The translations under genes and the position numbers were made by a program. A stretch of DNA of 52,611 nt from PHBD01 sp964578535 (lineage in GTDB: Bacteria > Desulfobacterota > Syntrophia > Syntrophales > PHBD01), in assembly GCA_964578535.1 (NCBI GenBank), contig CAZODI010000025.1, positions 1-52,611 of the forward strand. Reading direction: 5' to 3'. This document shows, piece after piece, positions 45,141 to 52,611 of this stretch. A model generated the notes under the pieces. It was not told the origin of the DNA and did no database searches. It worked only from the letters and a program-made list of their open reading frames with translations. The first letter of the stretch is position 1, and the number at the start of each line of letters is the position of its first letter.

Positions 45141-45716
45141 ATGGCGCAGCAAAAGGCCAAACTGGACATTCTGGACATTCCCCTGGACAGCGATTTTGCG
45201 CTGGAGACCCCGCCGGCTCCGGATTCCGGAGGGGACCCGAAGCCGGAGGCGTCGAAACGGCCCTGGTACAGAAACCGGTGGGTGGTCGCGGGAGGCATCG
45301 GCACCGGTCTTCTCGGGATCCTGGCGGCGGCCGTCTTGCTCATCTGGAACCCGCTGGACCGGGGCAGGCAGCCCGGGACGACGGTTTCCAGTGCGGTCAG
45401 GATGCCCGCCGGGGCCTCCGCGGCAGCGTCCCTGGTCGAGGAGTTCTACGTCGACGTGAAGGATGCCTCGGGAGCGCCGAAGCTGGCGGTGGTCAATCTT
45501 GCGCTGGATCCGGCGGACCGGAAGGTCCTTCCCGAGATGAACGGACCGGACGTCCGGAAGGCGATTCATGCGATCCTGTCTGCGAAAACGGCGGAAGTGC
45601 TGAGAGCGCCCAAGGATCGGGAAGACCTCCGGAAGGAAATCACCGCCGGCATCAACCAGGTCTTGAAACGGGATGCCGTCAGGACCGTCTGGTTTTCGGA
45701 TCTCAACGTGTGGTGA
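45141..45716 (+). CDS. FliL-like protein, paralogue
   Basis: A 191-residue protein with a cytoplasmic start (about 1-48), a transmembrane helix (about 50-72) and a periplasmic domain. The ending matches FliL in layout: AIHAILSAKTAEVLRAPKDR, LRKEITAGINQVLKR and VRTVWFSDLNVW parallel the last third of FliL at 33480 (compare its ending VYFTEFVIQ). The N-terminus is longer and lacks the Lys/Glu-rich start. It may be a second stator-associated ring protein or a rod-related periplasmic factor. Confidence 0.75.
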   Translation: MAQQKAKLDILDIPLDSDFALETPPAPDSGGDPKPEASKRPWYRNRWVVAGGIGTGLLGILAAAVLLIWNPLDRGRQPGTTVSSAVRMPAGASAAASLVEEFYVDVKDASGAPKLAVVNLALDPADRKVLPEMNGPDVRKAIHAILSAKTAEVLRAPKDREDLRKEITAGINQVLKRDAVRTVWFSDLNVW

Positions 45717-45763
45717 GCGGGATAGCGGGCCGGCGCCGGAAGAAGGAGCGGGGAAAGCGGACG

Positions 45764-46555
45764 ATGGAATCCGAGAAGGAAACATCCCATACCGCCGATT
45801 GGCAGCGCATGATCGTTCATGATATGAAAAGTCCGTTGATGATGATCGTGGCGAATCTGGATCTGCTTTCCAGATGCCGCCTGCGCACCCGGGAAGAGGA
45901 GCTCCTCCGGAGTGCACTCGATGGATGCCGGGATCTCCAGCGTATGATCCAGGGGTACCTGCGGATCTCGCGCCTGGGGGAGAATGTCCCCGCCCTCGAG
46001 TTGTCCGTTGTCCGCGTCGACTCCTTCTTCCGCCGGCTGGAAAAAATGTGGGCGGCCCTGTGTCGTGACAGGGACATCCGCCTCGAGCTCGACCTCGAAG
46101 AGGCCCCGTCGACGCTGGTCGCGGACGAGCCCCTGTTGGAGAGGGTTCTTTCCAACCTGATGCTGAACGCCGTCGCCCAGGTCGAGCAGGGCGGTCGAAT
46201 CGGCGTCCGCGTATGGACCGCCTCGACGGGCCGGATCCGCATTTCCGTGATCGATGACGGGGCGGGGATGCCCGGAGCTCTCAAGGCGGCCCTGGTTCGT
46301 TCCCTTCCGGGCGAGACGTCCGGCGGTCCCGTGAACGGAGCCGGGCCTGGAAGGAGCGAGCCCGGGATCGGGCTGGCCTTCTGCCGTCTGGCCTGTGAGC
46401 TTCACGGAGGAAGGATCTGGGCGGAAGGGGGGCCGTTACGGGGGACCGTTGTCCACGTGGAACTGCCGGCGGACCTGGTTCCTTCCGGAAGCGGTTTGCT
46501 GGATGGACCGGAAGAGTCCAGAAAGAGGGATGGCCATGGAGATGCAAGAGCTTGA
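45764..46555 (+). CDS. Small soluble sensor histidine kinase
   Basis: A 263-residue kinase with no membrane helix or sensor domain. The H box is MIVHDMKSPLMMIVANLDLL (about 21-40). The ATPase domain is complete: N box LSNLMLNAVAQV, G1 VIDDGAGMP, and a G2-like EPGIGLAFC. The ATG at 45764 is preferred because the H box lies close to it, though the ribosome site (AAGGAG) is far upstream; a start near 45711 is possible. It overlaps the next gene by 20 bases. It may phosphorylate the receiver-TPR protein two genes upstream or another motility regulator. Confidence 0.82.
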   Translation: MESEKETSHTADWQRMIVHDMKSPLMMIVANLDLLSRCRLRTREEELLRSALDGCRDLQRMIQGYLRISRLGENVPALELSVVRVDSFFRRLEKMWAALCRDRDIRLELDLEEAPSTLVADEPLLERVLSNLMLNAVAQVEQGGRIGVRVWTASTGRIRISVIDDGAGMPGALKAALVRSLPGETSGGPVNGAGPGRSEPGIGLAFCRLACELHGGRIWAEGGPLRGTVVHVELPADLVPSGSGLLDGPEESRKRDGHGDARA

Positions 46556-47300
46556 GTGTGCCCTGGAAGGGTCCTTCGCGGAAACGATGCTGTTCGCTTT
46601 CGTGCCGGGGCTTCTTCACAATTTTGCCAATCCGCTCAACGGGATCATGGGGCGGGCGAAGATCCTCGAACGGCGCCTGGAAAACCTGCAGGCGGCCATG
46701 GAAAAAAACGGGGTTCATCTGCCGGGAACGCTTGCGCAGGACTGGTTGAAGGTGCAGTCCGACGTCCGGCTGCTCAACACGGAGTCGGAGCGGTTTGCCG
46801 ACGTCTTCCAGGATGTGGCCTCCCGTTTCGGGATCCTCTCCCACAAGAAGGAGGAGCGGTTCGATCTGGCGGCCCTGGTGCGCCGGGAGGTTCGCTTCGC
46901 GGAGCATTACCTGGATTTCAAGCACCGGATCAAAAAGGTGCTGGACTTGCCCGAAGGGGTTCCTCCGGTGCGGGGCGTCCAGGCCCATTTCGCCATGGCC
47001 CTCTGGGCCGTGTTCCGCCATGCGGCGTCCCGCCTGGGATCGCAGGGAGAACAGGAGCTTCACGTGACGGTCGGGAAGGAGAACGATCGTGTTCTGCTCG
47101 GAATCCGCCACACCGGAGCGCCCTTCACGGATGAGGAACGGGACGATGTACGGGGCGTCCTGGAAGAGAACCGGGTCTCGGGGCTTCAGGACCCTTCCCA
47201 TGGAGCACTCTGCCTGTCCCTGCTTCTCTGGAAGCATTACGGGGCAGCCGTTTCCGCACAGAGCGGCGGGGGAATCGGGATTTCCTTTCCCGCCGGCTGA
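46536..47300 (+). CDS. Histidine kinase-like protein with degenerate ATPase domain
   Basis: A 254-residue protein. It has an H-box-like LLHNFANPLNGIMGRAKILE (about 25-44) and a long helical dimerisation region. The ATPase part is recognisable by order only: the N-box position reads LWAVFRHAAS without Asn, G1 reads RHTGAPF in place of DTGxG, and the G2 Gly pattern is lost (HGALCLSLLL). It probably does not bind ATP normally. It overlaps the intact kinase before it, hinting at an active kinase/pseudokinase pair. The ATG at 46536 is preceded by AAAGAGGG; one at 46530 is also possible. Confidence 0.7.
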   Translation: MEMQELECALEGSFAETMLFAFVPGLLHNFANPLNGIMGRAKILERRLENLQAAMEKNGVHLPGTLAQDWLKVQSDVRLLNTESERFADVFQDVASRFGILSHKKEERFDLAALVRREVRFAEHYLDFKHRIKKVLDLPEGVPPVRGVQAHFAMALWAVFRHAASRLGSQGEQELHVTVGKENDRVLLGIRHTGAPFTDEERDDVRGVLEENRVSGLQDPSHGALCLSLLLWKHYGAAVSAQSGGGIGISFPAG

Positions 47301-47317
47301 TTGCACGGACGTGAGTG

Positions 47318-47614
47318 ATGGATATTCGCAGACCGATTCTTCCGATTCCCGGAGCCGAGGCGGTCTCCCAGGTCCAGTCCCAGGTGCCTGACCGGCAGCG
47401 GAACTCCGCCTCCTGGGGGAAGCGGGAGAAGAGAAAGTCCTTTCCCGCCCCGGAGAACGAAGAGCGGGAGGAAACGATGGCCCGCGGGAGGGACGAAGAA
47501 GATGCGTCCCCGGAATCGGCTCGGAAAGGACGGGCCATCGAAACGGTGGTGAACGACGGCCATGTTCCGGAGGACGAGCGGATCCAGGGAAGCCGCCTGG
47601 ACGTGCTTGCCTGA
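47318..47614 (+). CDS. Small hypothetical protein in flagellar operon
   Basis: A 98-residue, very hydrophilic protein rich in Arg, Lys, Glu and Pro, probably unstructured over much of its length, with no membrane helix and no recognised domain. It ends RIQGSRLDVLA. It lies between the kinase-like gene and a membrane coiled-coil protein, with short gaps and the same codon bias, so it is probably real. I do not recognise it; the ribosome site is weak. Confidence 0.55.
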   Translation: MDIRRPILPIPGAEAVSQVQSQVPDRQRNSASWGKREKRKSFPAPENEEREETMARGRDEEDASPESARKGRAIETVVNDGHVPEDERIQGSRLDVLA

Positions 47615-47635
47615 CGGAGGATACGGGGGGACAAT

Positions 47636-48100
47636 ATGCTGGCAATGACGACAAGGGATTTCCTGCTGCTGCAGCTGGGCATGGATCTGGCTCTGGCTCT
47701 CCTCGTTCTCTTCCTCTTCTGGCAGATCCGCCGGGTCGTGGGCCGGAAACAGGCCCGTCCCGATGAAAAAGAGGTGCAGGCCCTCCGGCAGCTCGTCGAG
47801 GACTCCCGCAACGCGACCGATCAATTTCTGGCAGCCGTCCAGGAAAGCAAGACGACACTCAAGGATCTGGCCCGGGCCCTGGACGAGCGGGAGAAGCGGA
47901 TCCGGGAGCTTCTCGCCCTCTACCCGGAGGCGTCGGAACGGCAGGAGCCGGACACCGCCCCTCCCCCAGCGGGGGATCCCAGGGCCGCACAGGTCCTGGC
48001 CCTGGCCGCCCGAGGACTCTCGGAGCGCGAGATCGCCCGTCACACCGGAATCCCGGACGGGGAAGTCCACCTCATCCTGAACCTGACCGGGAAGAGGTAA
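47636..48100 (+). CDS. DUF2802-like membrane coiled-coil protein
   Basis: A 154-residue protein with an N-terminal membrane helix (about 13-32), a coiled coil (about 45-95), a Pro-rich link and a C-terminal helix-turn-helix-like stretch (AAQVLALAARGLSEREIARH, then TGIPDGEVHLIL). This layout matches DUF2802 proteins found in flagellar/chemotaxis loci of Pseudomonas and relatives, whose role is unknown. An HTH on a membrane-anchored protein next to flagellar genes is curious but may be structural. ATG codons at 47636 and 47645 are both possible. Confidence 0.72.
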   Translation: MLAMTTRDFLLLQLGMDLALALLVLFLFWQIRRVVGRKQARPDEKEVQALRQLVEDSRNATDQFLAAVQESKTTLKDLARALDEREKRIRELLALYPEASERQEPDTAPPPAGDPRAAQVLALAARGLSEREIARHTGIPDGEVHLILNLTGKR

Positions 48101-48130
48101 GGCGGGCCGGGGCGTGGCGGACCGATCCAC

Positions 48131-49297
48131 ATGAAACTCATCTCCCTCAACGATCCTTCGATCACTCCCGTCTCTCCGGCAAATCGAACCCGGCCGGCCG
48201 GCCTTCCCCTGCTCTCGGTCGGCGAGCGGGTCGAGGCGCTGGTTCTCGAAGTCCGCGAGAAGGGCCTGCTGCTCCTGGACATCGGAGGCAACACGGTCCT
48301 GGCGGAGTCGAAGCAGCCCCTCGGCGAAGGCGCGCGGTTCACCGCCCGGGTCGTCCGGAATTCCCCGCAGATCGTCCTCCAGGTTCTGGCGGGCGATGCT
48401 CCGGCCGGACAGGAATCCATCCCGGAGTCTCTCGGCATGTTCCGCAGCCGGCCCGGCCTCCTGGGGGACATGTTCCGGCAGCTGTCCACCCTGGTCGAGT
48501 CCCTGGCGGACACCCTTCCCGGAGACCTGCCTCCGCAGCTGGCGGCGGCACGAAGCAGCCTGCAGGGCCTCCTTTCTGCGCTTGTTTTCCCCGGCTCCGG
48601 AAAGCCGTCGTCCTCTACGGGCGCCGGCGAGGCTCCAGCGGGGCTCCCAGCGCCGGCGGACGGTGAAGGGAATCCCGCGGTCCGTCTCCCCGACGGGGAA
48701 AATGCCCCGGAAAAAGCAGCCCCGGCAACGCTCCGGGAATCCTTGGTGCGCCTGGCCGAGGCGGCCGAACGGGAGATGGCGGCCATGGATGCCGGCGCTC
48801 CCGGCCGGAAAAGCCTGGAGCAGGCTGCATCCACCGCCCGGTCGGCCCTGGAGACCCTCGATGTCCACCGGGACGTCAATATTTTGTCGCGCCGGGAGGG
48901 CGGACCGTTTGTGCTTCAGGTCCCCGCGGCGTTTCCCGGCGGGATCCGGGTCCAGGACCTCTTCCTCTATCCCGAGGGCGGACAGGAGGGGGGCGGGGAG
49001 GACGGCAAAGAGGCCTTCCGGATGGTCCTCTGCCTCAACATGGAAGCCCTCGGGGACATCCTGGTGGATGCCCGGCTGGCCGGGGGCCGGATGAGCGGAA
49101 CCCTGCGCTGCGGCACGGAAGAGGTCAGGGAGTATCTCCAGTCCGGCCTGGACGAGCTCCGGGAGCGGCTGGCGGCATCGGGATTCCCCGATGCGGGGAT
49201 CGTCTGCCTGGCAGACCACGACATCGCCCGGACCATCCTGGACAGAAAACAGTCCCTGCCCATCTTTCAAAGAGACGCCGTCAATCTTTACGCCTGA
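48131..49297 (+). CDS. Second FliK-like hook/rod length control protein
   Basis: A 388-residue protein. The N-terminal part is a small beta-rich segment (GERVEALVLEVREKGLLLLD), the middle (about 150-245) is Pro/Ala/Glu-rich, and the C-terminal part (about 255-385) resembles a Flg_hook domain: FRMVLCLNMEALGDILVDAR, then GTEEVREYLQSGLDELRERL and LAASGFPDAGI. Compared with FliK at 27475 it is shorter and has a longer folded N-terminus. It is followed at 61 bases by a stand-alone FlhB C-domain, the partner FliK acts on. A role in a substrate switch or length control is inferred. Confidence 0.78.
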   Translation: MKLISLNDPSITPVSPANRTRPAGLPLLSVGERVEALVLEVREKGLLLLDIGGNTVLAESKQPLGEGARFTARVVRNSPQIVLQVLAGDAPAGQESIPESLGMFRSRPGLLGDMFRQLSTLVESLADTLPGDLPPQLAAARSSLQGLLSALVFPGSGKPSSSTGAGEAPAGLPAPADGEGNPAVRLPDGENAPEKAAPATLRESLVRLAEAAEREMAAMDAGAPGRKSLEQAASTARSALETLDVHRDVNILSRREGGPFVLQVPAAFPGGIRVQDLFLYPEGGQEGGGEDGKEAFRMVLCLNMEALGDILVDARLAGGRMSGTLRCGTEEVREYLQSGLDELRERLAASGFPDAGIVCLADHDIARTILDRKQSLPIFQRDAVNLYA

Positions 49298-49358
49298 CGG
49301 CCCGTGCATGGCGGCGGACCGGACCCGCAGGAGGGGACGGCCGCCGCGAAGGGAACCC

Positions 49359-49658
49359 ATGAACGCGGAACGGCCCGGAGACAAAAAAGAAAAGTCCCCC
49401 CTGGCGGCGGCCCTGAAGTACGACGGCAAGCCGGGCTCGGCCCCGCGGGTGACCGCCAAGGGTCGCGGAGAGGTGGCGGAGCGGATCATCGAGACGGCCC
49501 GCCTCCACGGAGTCCCGGTTCAGGAGAATTCCGTTCTTGTCCAATTCCTGTATCGCCTCGACGTCGATGAGGAAATCCCCGTCGAGCTGTATCGGGCCGT
49601 CGCGGAGATCCTGGCCTTCGTATACTCTCTCGACGAGCGACGCCGCGCCGGGTCGTAG
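49359..49658 (+). CDS. flhX: FlhX: stand-alone FlhB C-terminal domain
   Basis: A 99-residue protein that aligns with the part of FlhB after its cleavage site. AAALKYDG, VTAKGRG, the HGVPVQENSVL segment and ELYRAVAEILAFVYSLDE match FlhB (here VAKGRG and NLYKAVAEILAFVYRL). The NPTH site and all membrane helices are absent, so it mimics the cleaved C-fragment. Such FlhX/FlhB2 proteins can substitute for the FlhB C-domain in some bacteria. The ATG at 49359 is in frame with a longer upstream run that only overlaps the FliK-like gene. Confidence 0.88.
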   Translation: MNAERPGDKKEKSPLAAALKYDGKPGSAPRVTAKGRGEVAERIIETARLHGVPVQENSVLVQFLYRLDVDEEIPVELYRAVAEILAFVYSLDERRRAGS

Positions 49659-49701
49659 GGAAGCCCGTCTTTCCATTTCTCCCCCCGTTCTTCCACCCTC
49701 C

Positions 49702-49717
49702 AGGCATGCTCCTTGCT
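49702..49717 (+). promoter_or_regulatory. Sigma-54 promoter for flgF-flgG-flgA-flgH
   Basis: Reads AGGCAT-GCTCC-TTGCT: the GG/GC core and TTGCT are exact, the first base and last base of the -24 box differ. Transcription would start near 49728, about 26 bases before the flgF ATG. Confidence 0.78.
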
Positions 49718-49753
49718 AAATAATCAGGCATCAATCAACGAGGATCAGGAACC

Positions 49754-50494
49754 ATGGCACTCGATGTCCGCGACATCGCCGCGGCGGCCGTCCGCAGCAT
49801 CCGGCAGCTCGATACGGTTACCCAGAACATCGCCCACGCCAACACCCCGGGATTCAAGGCGATCCACCTGAGCTACGAGCTCCAGTCCAACCCGGTCTCC
49901 GGGTCGCAGGACCCCGGGCTGGAATACAAGCCGTACGGGCGGACGGATTTCTCGCCGGGAACGCTGATGAGAACCGGCGGAGCCCTCGACGTCGCCATCG
50001 AGGGTGACGGATTTCTGGCGGTGGAAACCAGGCAGGGAACGGCCTACATCCGGGGGGGCAGCTTCCATATCAATGCGAACAACGAACTGGTCACGTCGAC
50101 GGGAGAGCGCGTCCTGGGAACCTCAGGGCCCATCACGATCGACGGCCACGACATCCAGGTCGCTCAGGACGGGACGATATCCGTCACCGAGACCACCGGC
50201 GACGGGGCAGTGGCCACGAATGTGGGCCAGCTCCGGGTGGTGACCTTCGAGCGGCCCCAGAACCTGAAAAAACAGGGAGACAGCCAGTACGTCGATCCGG
50301 GAAACGCAGGCATGCAGGTGATGACGGATCCCCGGGTCGAGGGGCAGACGCTGGAAATGTCCAACGTGAATGCCATCAAGGAAATGGTGAATATGATCGA
50401 ACTGCAGCGCACGTTCGAAACCTACCAGAAGGTCATCCGGACGATGGCCGACCAGGACAGGCAGGCCACGACCCAGATCGGGAAAGTGGTCTGA
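49754..50494 (+). CDS. flgF: Flagellar proximal rod protein FlgF
   Basis: A 246-residue rod protein. The N-terminal LDTVTQNIAHANTPGFKAIH and C-terminal MSNVNAIKEMVNMIELQRTF motifs are typical of the FlgF/FlgG family. It precedes flgG in the standard order, which supports FlgF over a second FlgG. AGGA lies about 8 bases before the ATG. Confidence 0.93.
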   Translation: MALDVRDIAAAAVRSIRQLDTVTQNIAHANTPGFKAIHLSYELQSNPVSGSQDPGLEYKPYGRTDFSPGTLMRTGGALDVAIEGDGFLAVETRQGTAYIRGGSFHINANNELVTSTGERVLGTSGPITIDGHDIQVAQDGTISVTETTGDGAVATNVGQLRVVTFERPQNLKKQGDSQYVDPGNAGMQVMTDPRVEGQTLEMSNVNAIKEMVNMIELQRTFETYQKVIRTMADQDRQATTQIGKVV

Positions 50495-50510
50495 AGATAA
50501 GGAGGAGCAG

Positions 50511-51293
50511 ATGATTCGCTCGCTATGGATCGCGGCTACCGGCATGCACGCCCAGCAGCTGGAGCAGGATGTAATCGCCAACAACCTGGCCAATGTGAAC
50601 ACGACCGGGTTCAAGAAGTCCCGCATCGACTTCCAGGACCTGATGTACCAGGTGTCCTCCCAGTCGGGATCGGAGACCTCGACGGGGGTCCAGCTGCCCT
50701 CGGGCATCCAGGTCGGACTGGGCGTCAAGGCCGTCTCGGTGTCCAAGAACTTCAGCCAGGGCGACTACCAGCAGACGGGCAATTCCTTCGACTGGGCCAT
50801 CGAGGGGAGCGGATTTTACCAACTGGACAACAACGGCACCACGGTCTACACGCGGGCCGGGAACTTCAAGCTCGACAAGGACGGATACCTCTGCAATCCC
50901 GAGGGATTGAGGCTGGTGCCGAACGTTCAGGTTCCGTCGACCGCCGTCAGCTTCACCATCGACAGCGGCGGGACCTGGTCCTATTCGGACAGCACCGGGG
51001 CCTCGACGACGGGTGGACGGATCACCCTGGCGCGCTTCATCAATCCCGCGGGCCTCACCAGCATGGGCCGCAACCTCTTCACCACCTCCAACAGCTCGGG
51101 CGATGCCATTGTCAGCAATCCGGGCGAGGAGGGATGCGGGACGATCACCCAGACGTACCTGGAACAGTCGAATGTCAACGTCATCGACGAGATGGTGAAG
51201 ATGATCGCCGGCCAGCGGGCCTATGAAATCAACTCCAAGGCCATCCAGACGGCGGACGACATGCTGCAGGTGGCCAACAACATCAAGCAGTAG
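50511..51293 (+). CDS. flgG: Flagellar distal rod protein FlgG
   Basis: A 260-residue FlgG, exactly the common length. It starts MIRSLWIAATGM, the diagnostic FlgG opening, and has NNLANVNTTGFKKSRIDFQD, DWAIEGSGFYQL, SNVNVIDEMVKMIAGQRAYE and ends ADDMLQVANNIKQ. It forms the distal rod. GGAGGAG precedes the ATG. Confidence 0.98.
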   Translation: MIRSLWIAATGMHAQQLEQDVIANNLANVNTTGFKKSRIDFQDLMYQVSSQSGSETSTGVQLPSGIQVGLGVKAVSVSKNFSQGDYQQTGNSFDWAIEGSGFYQLDNNGTTVYTRAGNFKLDKDGYLCNPEGLRLVPNVQVPSTAVSFTIDSGGTWSYSDSTGASTTGGRITLARFINPAGLTSMGRNLFTTSNSSGDAIVSNPGEEGCGTITQTYLEQSNVNVIDEMVKMIAGQRAYEINSKAIQTADDMLQVANNIKQ

Positions 51294-51301
51294 GGTGTTC
51301 C

Positions 51302-52033
51302 ATGAACCGGGCAATGCGATTTTCCATGGTCTTCGTCGCGGCGGCGATCGCCGTCCTTCTGTGCGCCCCGCCTCTCCAGGCAGCCGCAAAGACGGTCCGG
51401 ATCGGCGCCGCACAGATCCAGGACGACGTCCGGCGCGCCGTCACAAGCCAGAGTGCCTGGCCCCGGGAGACGGTCCGCATCCTCTTTACCAGTCCCGTCC
51501 AGGAGATGGAGGCAAAGGGGGAAAATTTTTCCCGGGAAGTCATTCCCGTACGGGGAAATCCCTTCCTCGGCCACGGGCAGTATGCCGTCCGGATCTACGA
51601 CAACGGCGTATTCCTGGCGGAGCAGAGGGTGTCGGTCCTGGTTGAGGTCCAGCGGGACATCATCCTGAGCACCCGTTCGCTCGGCCGCAACACCCGGCTC
51701 GACGGCGGGGACATCCAGGTGGTGAAGCGGTGGGTCCGGCGCATCCCGGCCCAGGCGGTAACGGACACCGAGAGCGTCGTCGGCAAGATGCTCCGGGTCA
51801 ACGTGGCTCCGAACACGGAACTGACCCACTCGATGCTTCGCGAGTTTCCCGTCGTTCGAAAGGGAGCGCCCGTGCGGATCATCTATGAAAGCGGTCCGCT
51901 CTCCATCGCCACTCTCGGCGTGAGCGAAGAGGACGGACAGGACGGGAGCATGGTCCGGGTGAGGAACACCTCCTCCCGGAAGATCCTTCATGCCCGGGTG
52001 GTCGGGGATGCGACGGTTCAACTTGTATTTTAG
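51302..52033 (+). CDS. flgA: Flagellar P-ring chaperone FlgA
   Basis: A 243-residue protein with a signal peptide (about 1-28, ending LQAAAKT). The C-terminal SAF domain (about 120-240) includes RSLGRNTRLDGGDIQVVKRW, GKMLRVNVAPNTELTHSML and VRVRNTSSRKI. FlgA acts in the periplasm to assemble FlgI into the P ring. It follows flgG by 8 bases. Confidence 0.94.
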   Translation: MNRAMRFSMVFVAAAIAVLLCAPPLQAAAKTVRIGAAQIQDDVRRAVTSQSAWPRETVRILFTSPVQEMEAKGENFSREVIPVRGNPFLGHGQYAVRIYDNGVFLAEQRVSVLVEVQRDIILSTRSLGRNTRLDGGDIQVVKRWVRRIPAQAVTDTESVVGKMLRVNVAPNTELTHSMLREFPVVRKGAPVRIIYESGPLSIATLGVSEEDGQDGSMVRVRNTSSRKILHARVVGDATVQLVF

Positions 52034-52043
52034 GAGGTTCGCC

Positions 52044-52611
52044 ATGCGGTTTCTTCCGGGACTCCGGACGACGGGATGCCTGCTGGCTTTTGTTTTCTTC
52101 GGGATGATGCTGGCGGGCTGTTCGCTTGTCACCAAGCCGGACGCGATCCTGTCGGAACCCATTCCGACGCCGGTTCACAGGGCGGCGCCGCCCCCGATGC
52201 CGGCCGAGCCCGGCTCGATCTGGCCCGGTGCCAACAGCCACAACATGCTTTTCACGGACAAGAAGGCCGGTTACGTGAACGACATCGTGACCATCGTTGT
52301 GGAAGAATCCGCCGCCGGCGTCAACAAGGGGACGATCAACACCTCCCGGGACGGCAAGGCGGAATTCGGCGTCAGCGCCCTCCTGGGGATCGAGTCCTCC
52401 ATCCTCCAGCGGAATGCGAACATGGGGGAAGCCATCTCCGTCGGCGGAACGAGCACCAACACAATGAAGGGAACGGGGGACACGAGCCGCGGGGGGACCC
52501 TCCAGGCGAGGATCACGGCCCGCGTCATCAAGGTCTTCGAGAACGGCAACCTTTACATCGAGGGGAGAAGGATGCTGACGGTCAACGCGGAGGACCAGTA
52601 CCTGGTGCTGA
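52044..52611 (+). CDS. flgH: Flagellar L-ring lipoprotein FlgH, 5' part
   Basis: The first 189 residues are present; the gene runs off the edge. A lipoprotein signal peptide ends in the lipobox MLAGCS (Cys near residue 26), followed by PGSIWPGANSHNMLFTDKKA and VNDIVTIVVEES, classic FlgH motifs. It forms the outer-membrane L ring, so the cell is diderm. An AGGAGG ribosome site lies 7 bases before the ATG, overlapping the flgA stop. Confidence 0.96.
   Translation, partial: MRFLPGLRTTGCLLAFVFFGMMLAGCSLVTKPDAILSEPIPTPVHRAAPPPMPAEPGSIWPGANSHNMLFTDKKAGYVNDIVTIVVEESAAGVNKGTINTSRDGKAEFGVSALLGIESSILQRNANMGEAISVGGTSTNTMKGTGDTSRGGTLQARITARVIKVFENGNLYIEGRRMLTVNAEDQYLVL

Overview
The window is about 52.6 kb of high-GC DNA (very strong G/C bias at third codon positions). 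It is almost entirely one motility locus: chemotaxis accessory genes, two stator clusters, and most of the flagellar basal body, export apparatus, switch, hook and rod genes. The organism looks like a Gram-negative with polar-type, sigma-54-controlled flagella. The evidence is FlhF/FlhG, an FlrB/FlrC-like pair, an L-ring lipoprotein FlgH, and strong -24/-12 promoters before many operons. HDOD proteins, CheX/CheD, membrane PAS hybrid kinases and MotE together suggest a former deltaproteobacterium (Desulfobacterota; Syntrophales-like is my guess, low confidence). I see no mobile element, CRISPR array, rRNA or tRNA.

Layout. (1) 1-5565: a chemoreceptor (minus strand, cut by the window edge), a divergent NtrC-type regulator, then cheD-HDOD-cheX-cheY-cheX. 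(2) 5724-13039: two paralogous membrane PAS hybrid histidine kinases with an HDOD protein and a metallo-beta-lactamase-fold protein between them. (3) 13107-15418 on the minus strand: pilZ-motA-motB. (4) 15657-20226: a large membrane-anchored TPR protein, a sensor-kinase-like protein with a decayed ATP-binding domain, and an FlrC-like sigma-54 activator. (5) 20299-27245: flgBC-fliEFGHIJ-motE, closed by a clear terminator. (6) 27475-31017: fliK-flgD-flgE. (7) 31254-49658: a second motA with two MotB-like genes, then fliLMNOPQR-flhBAFG-fliA, a receiver-TPR fusion, a FliL paralogue, two overlapping kinase-like genes, two small proteins, a second FliK-like protein and a stand-alone FlhB C-domain (FlhX). 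(8) 49754 to the end: flgF-flgG-flgA-flgH, with flgH running off the edge.

How it works together. Eight -24/-12 (sigma-54) sites precede the MCP, the cheD operon, pilZ-motAB, the TPR operon, flgB, fliK, motA2 and flgF. Two NtrC-type activators are encoded here (1364 and 18835) and are the obvious candidates to drive them. Palindromes resembling the Pseudomonas FleQ box lie before the first activator and upstream of the motA2 promoter. fliA (sigma-28) sits late in the large sigma-54 operon, so late genes such as flagellin, which is not in this window, would come after it.

The most unusual parts are the TPR/decayed-kinase/FlrC triad, the stator operon with an Asp-less MotB-like protein, and the FliK2-FlhX pair next to the distal-rod operon. 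All functional statements come from reading motifs by eye; no database search was run.
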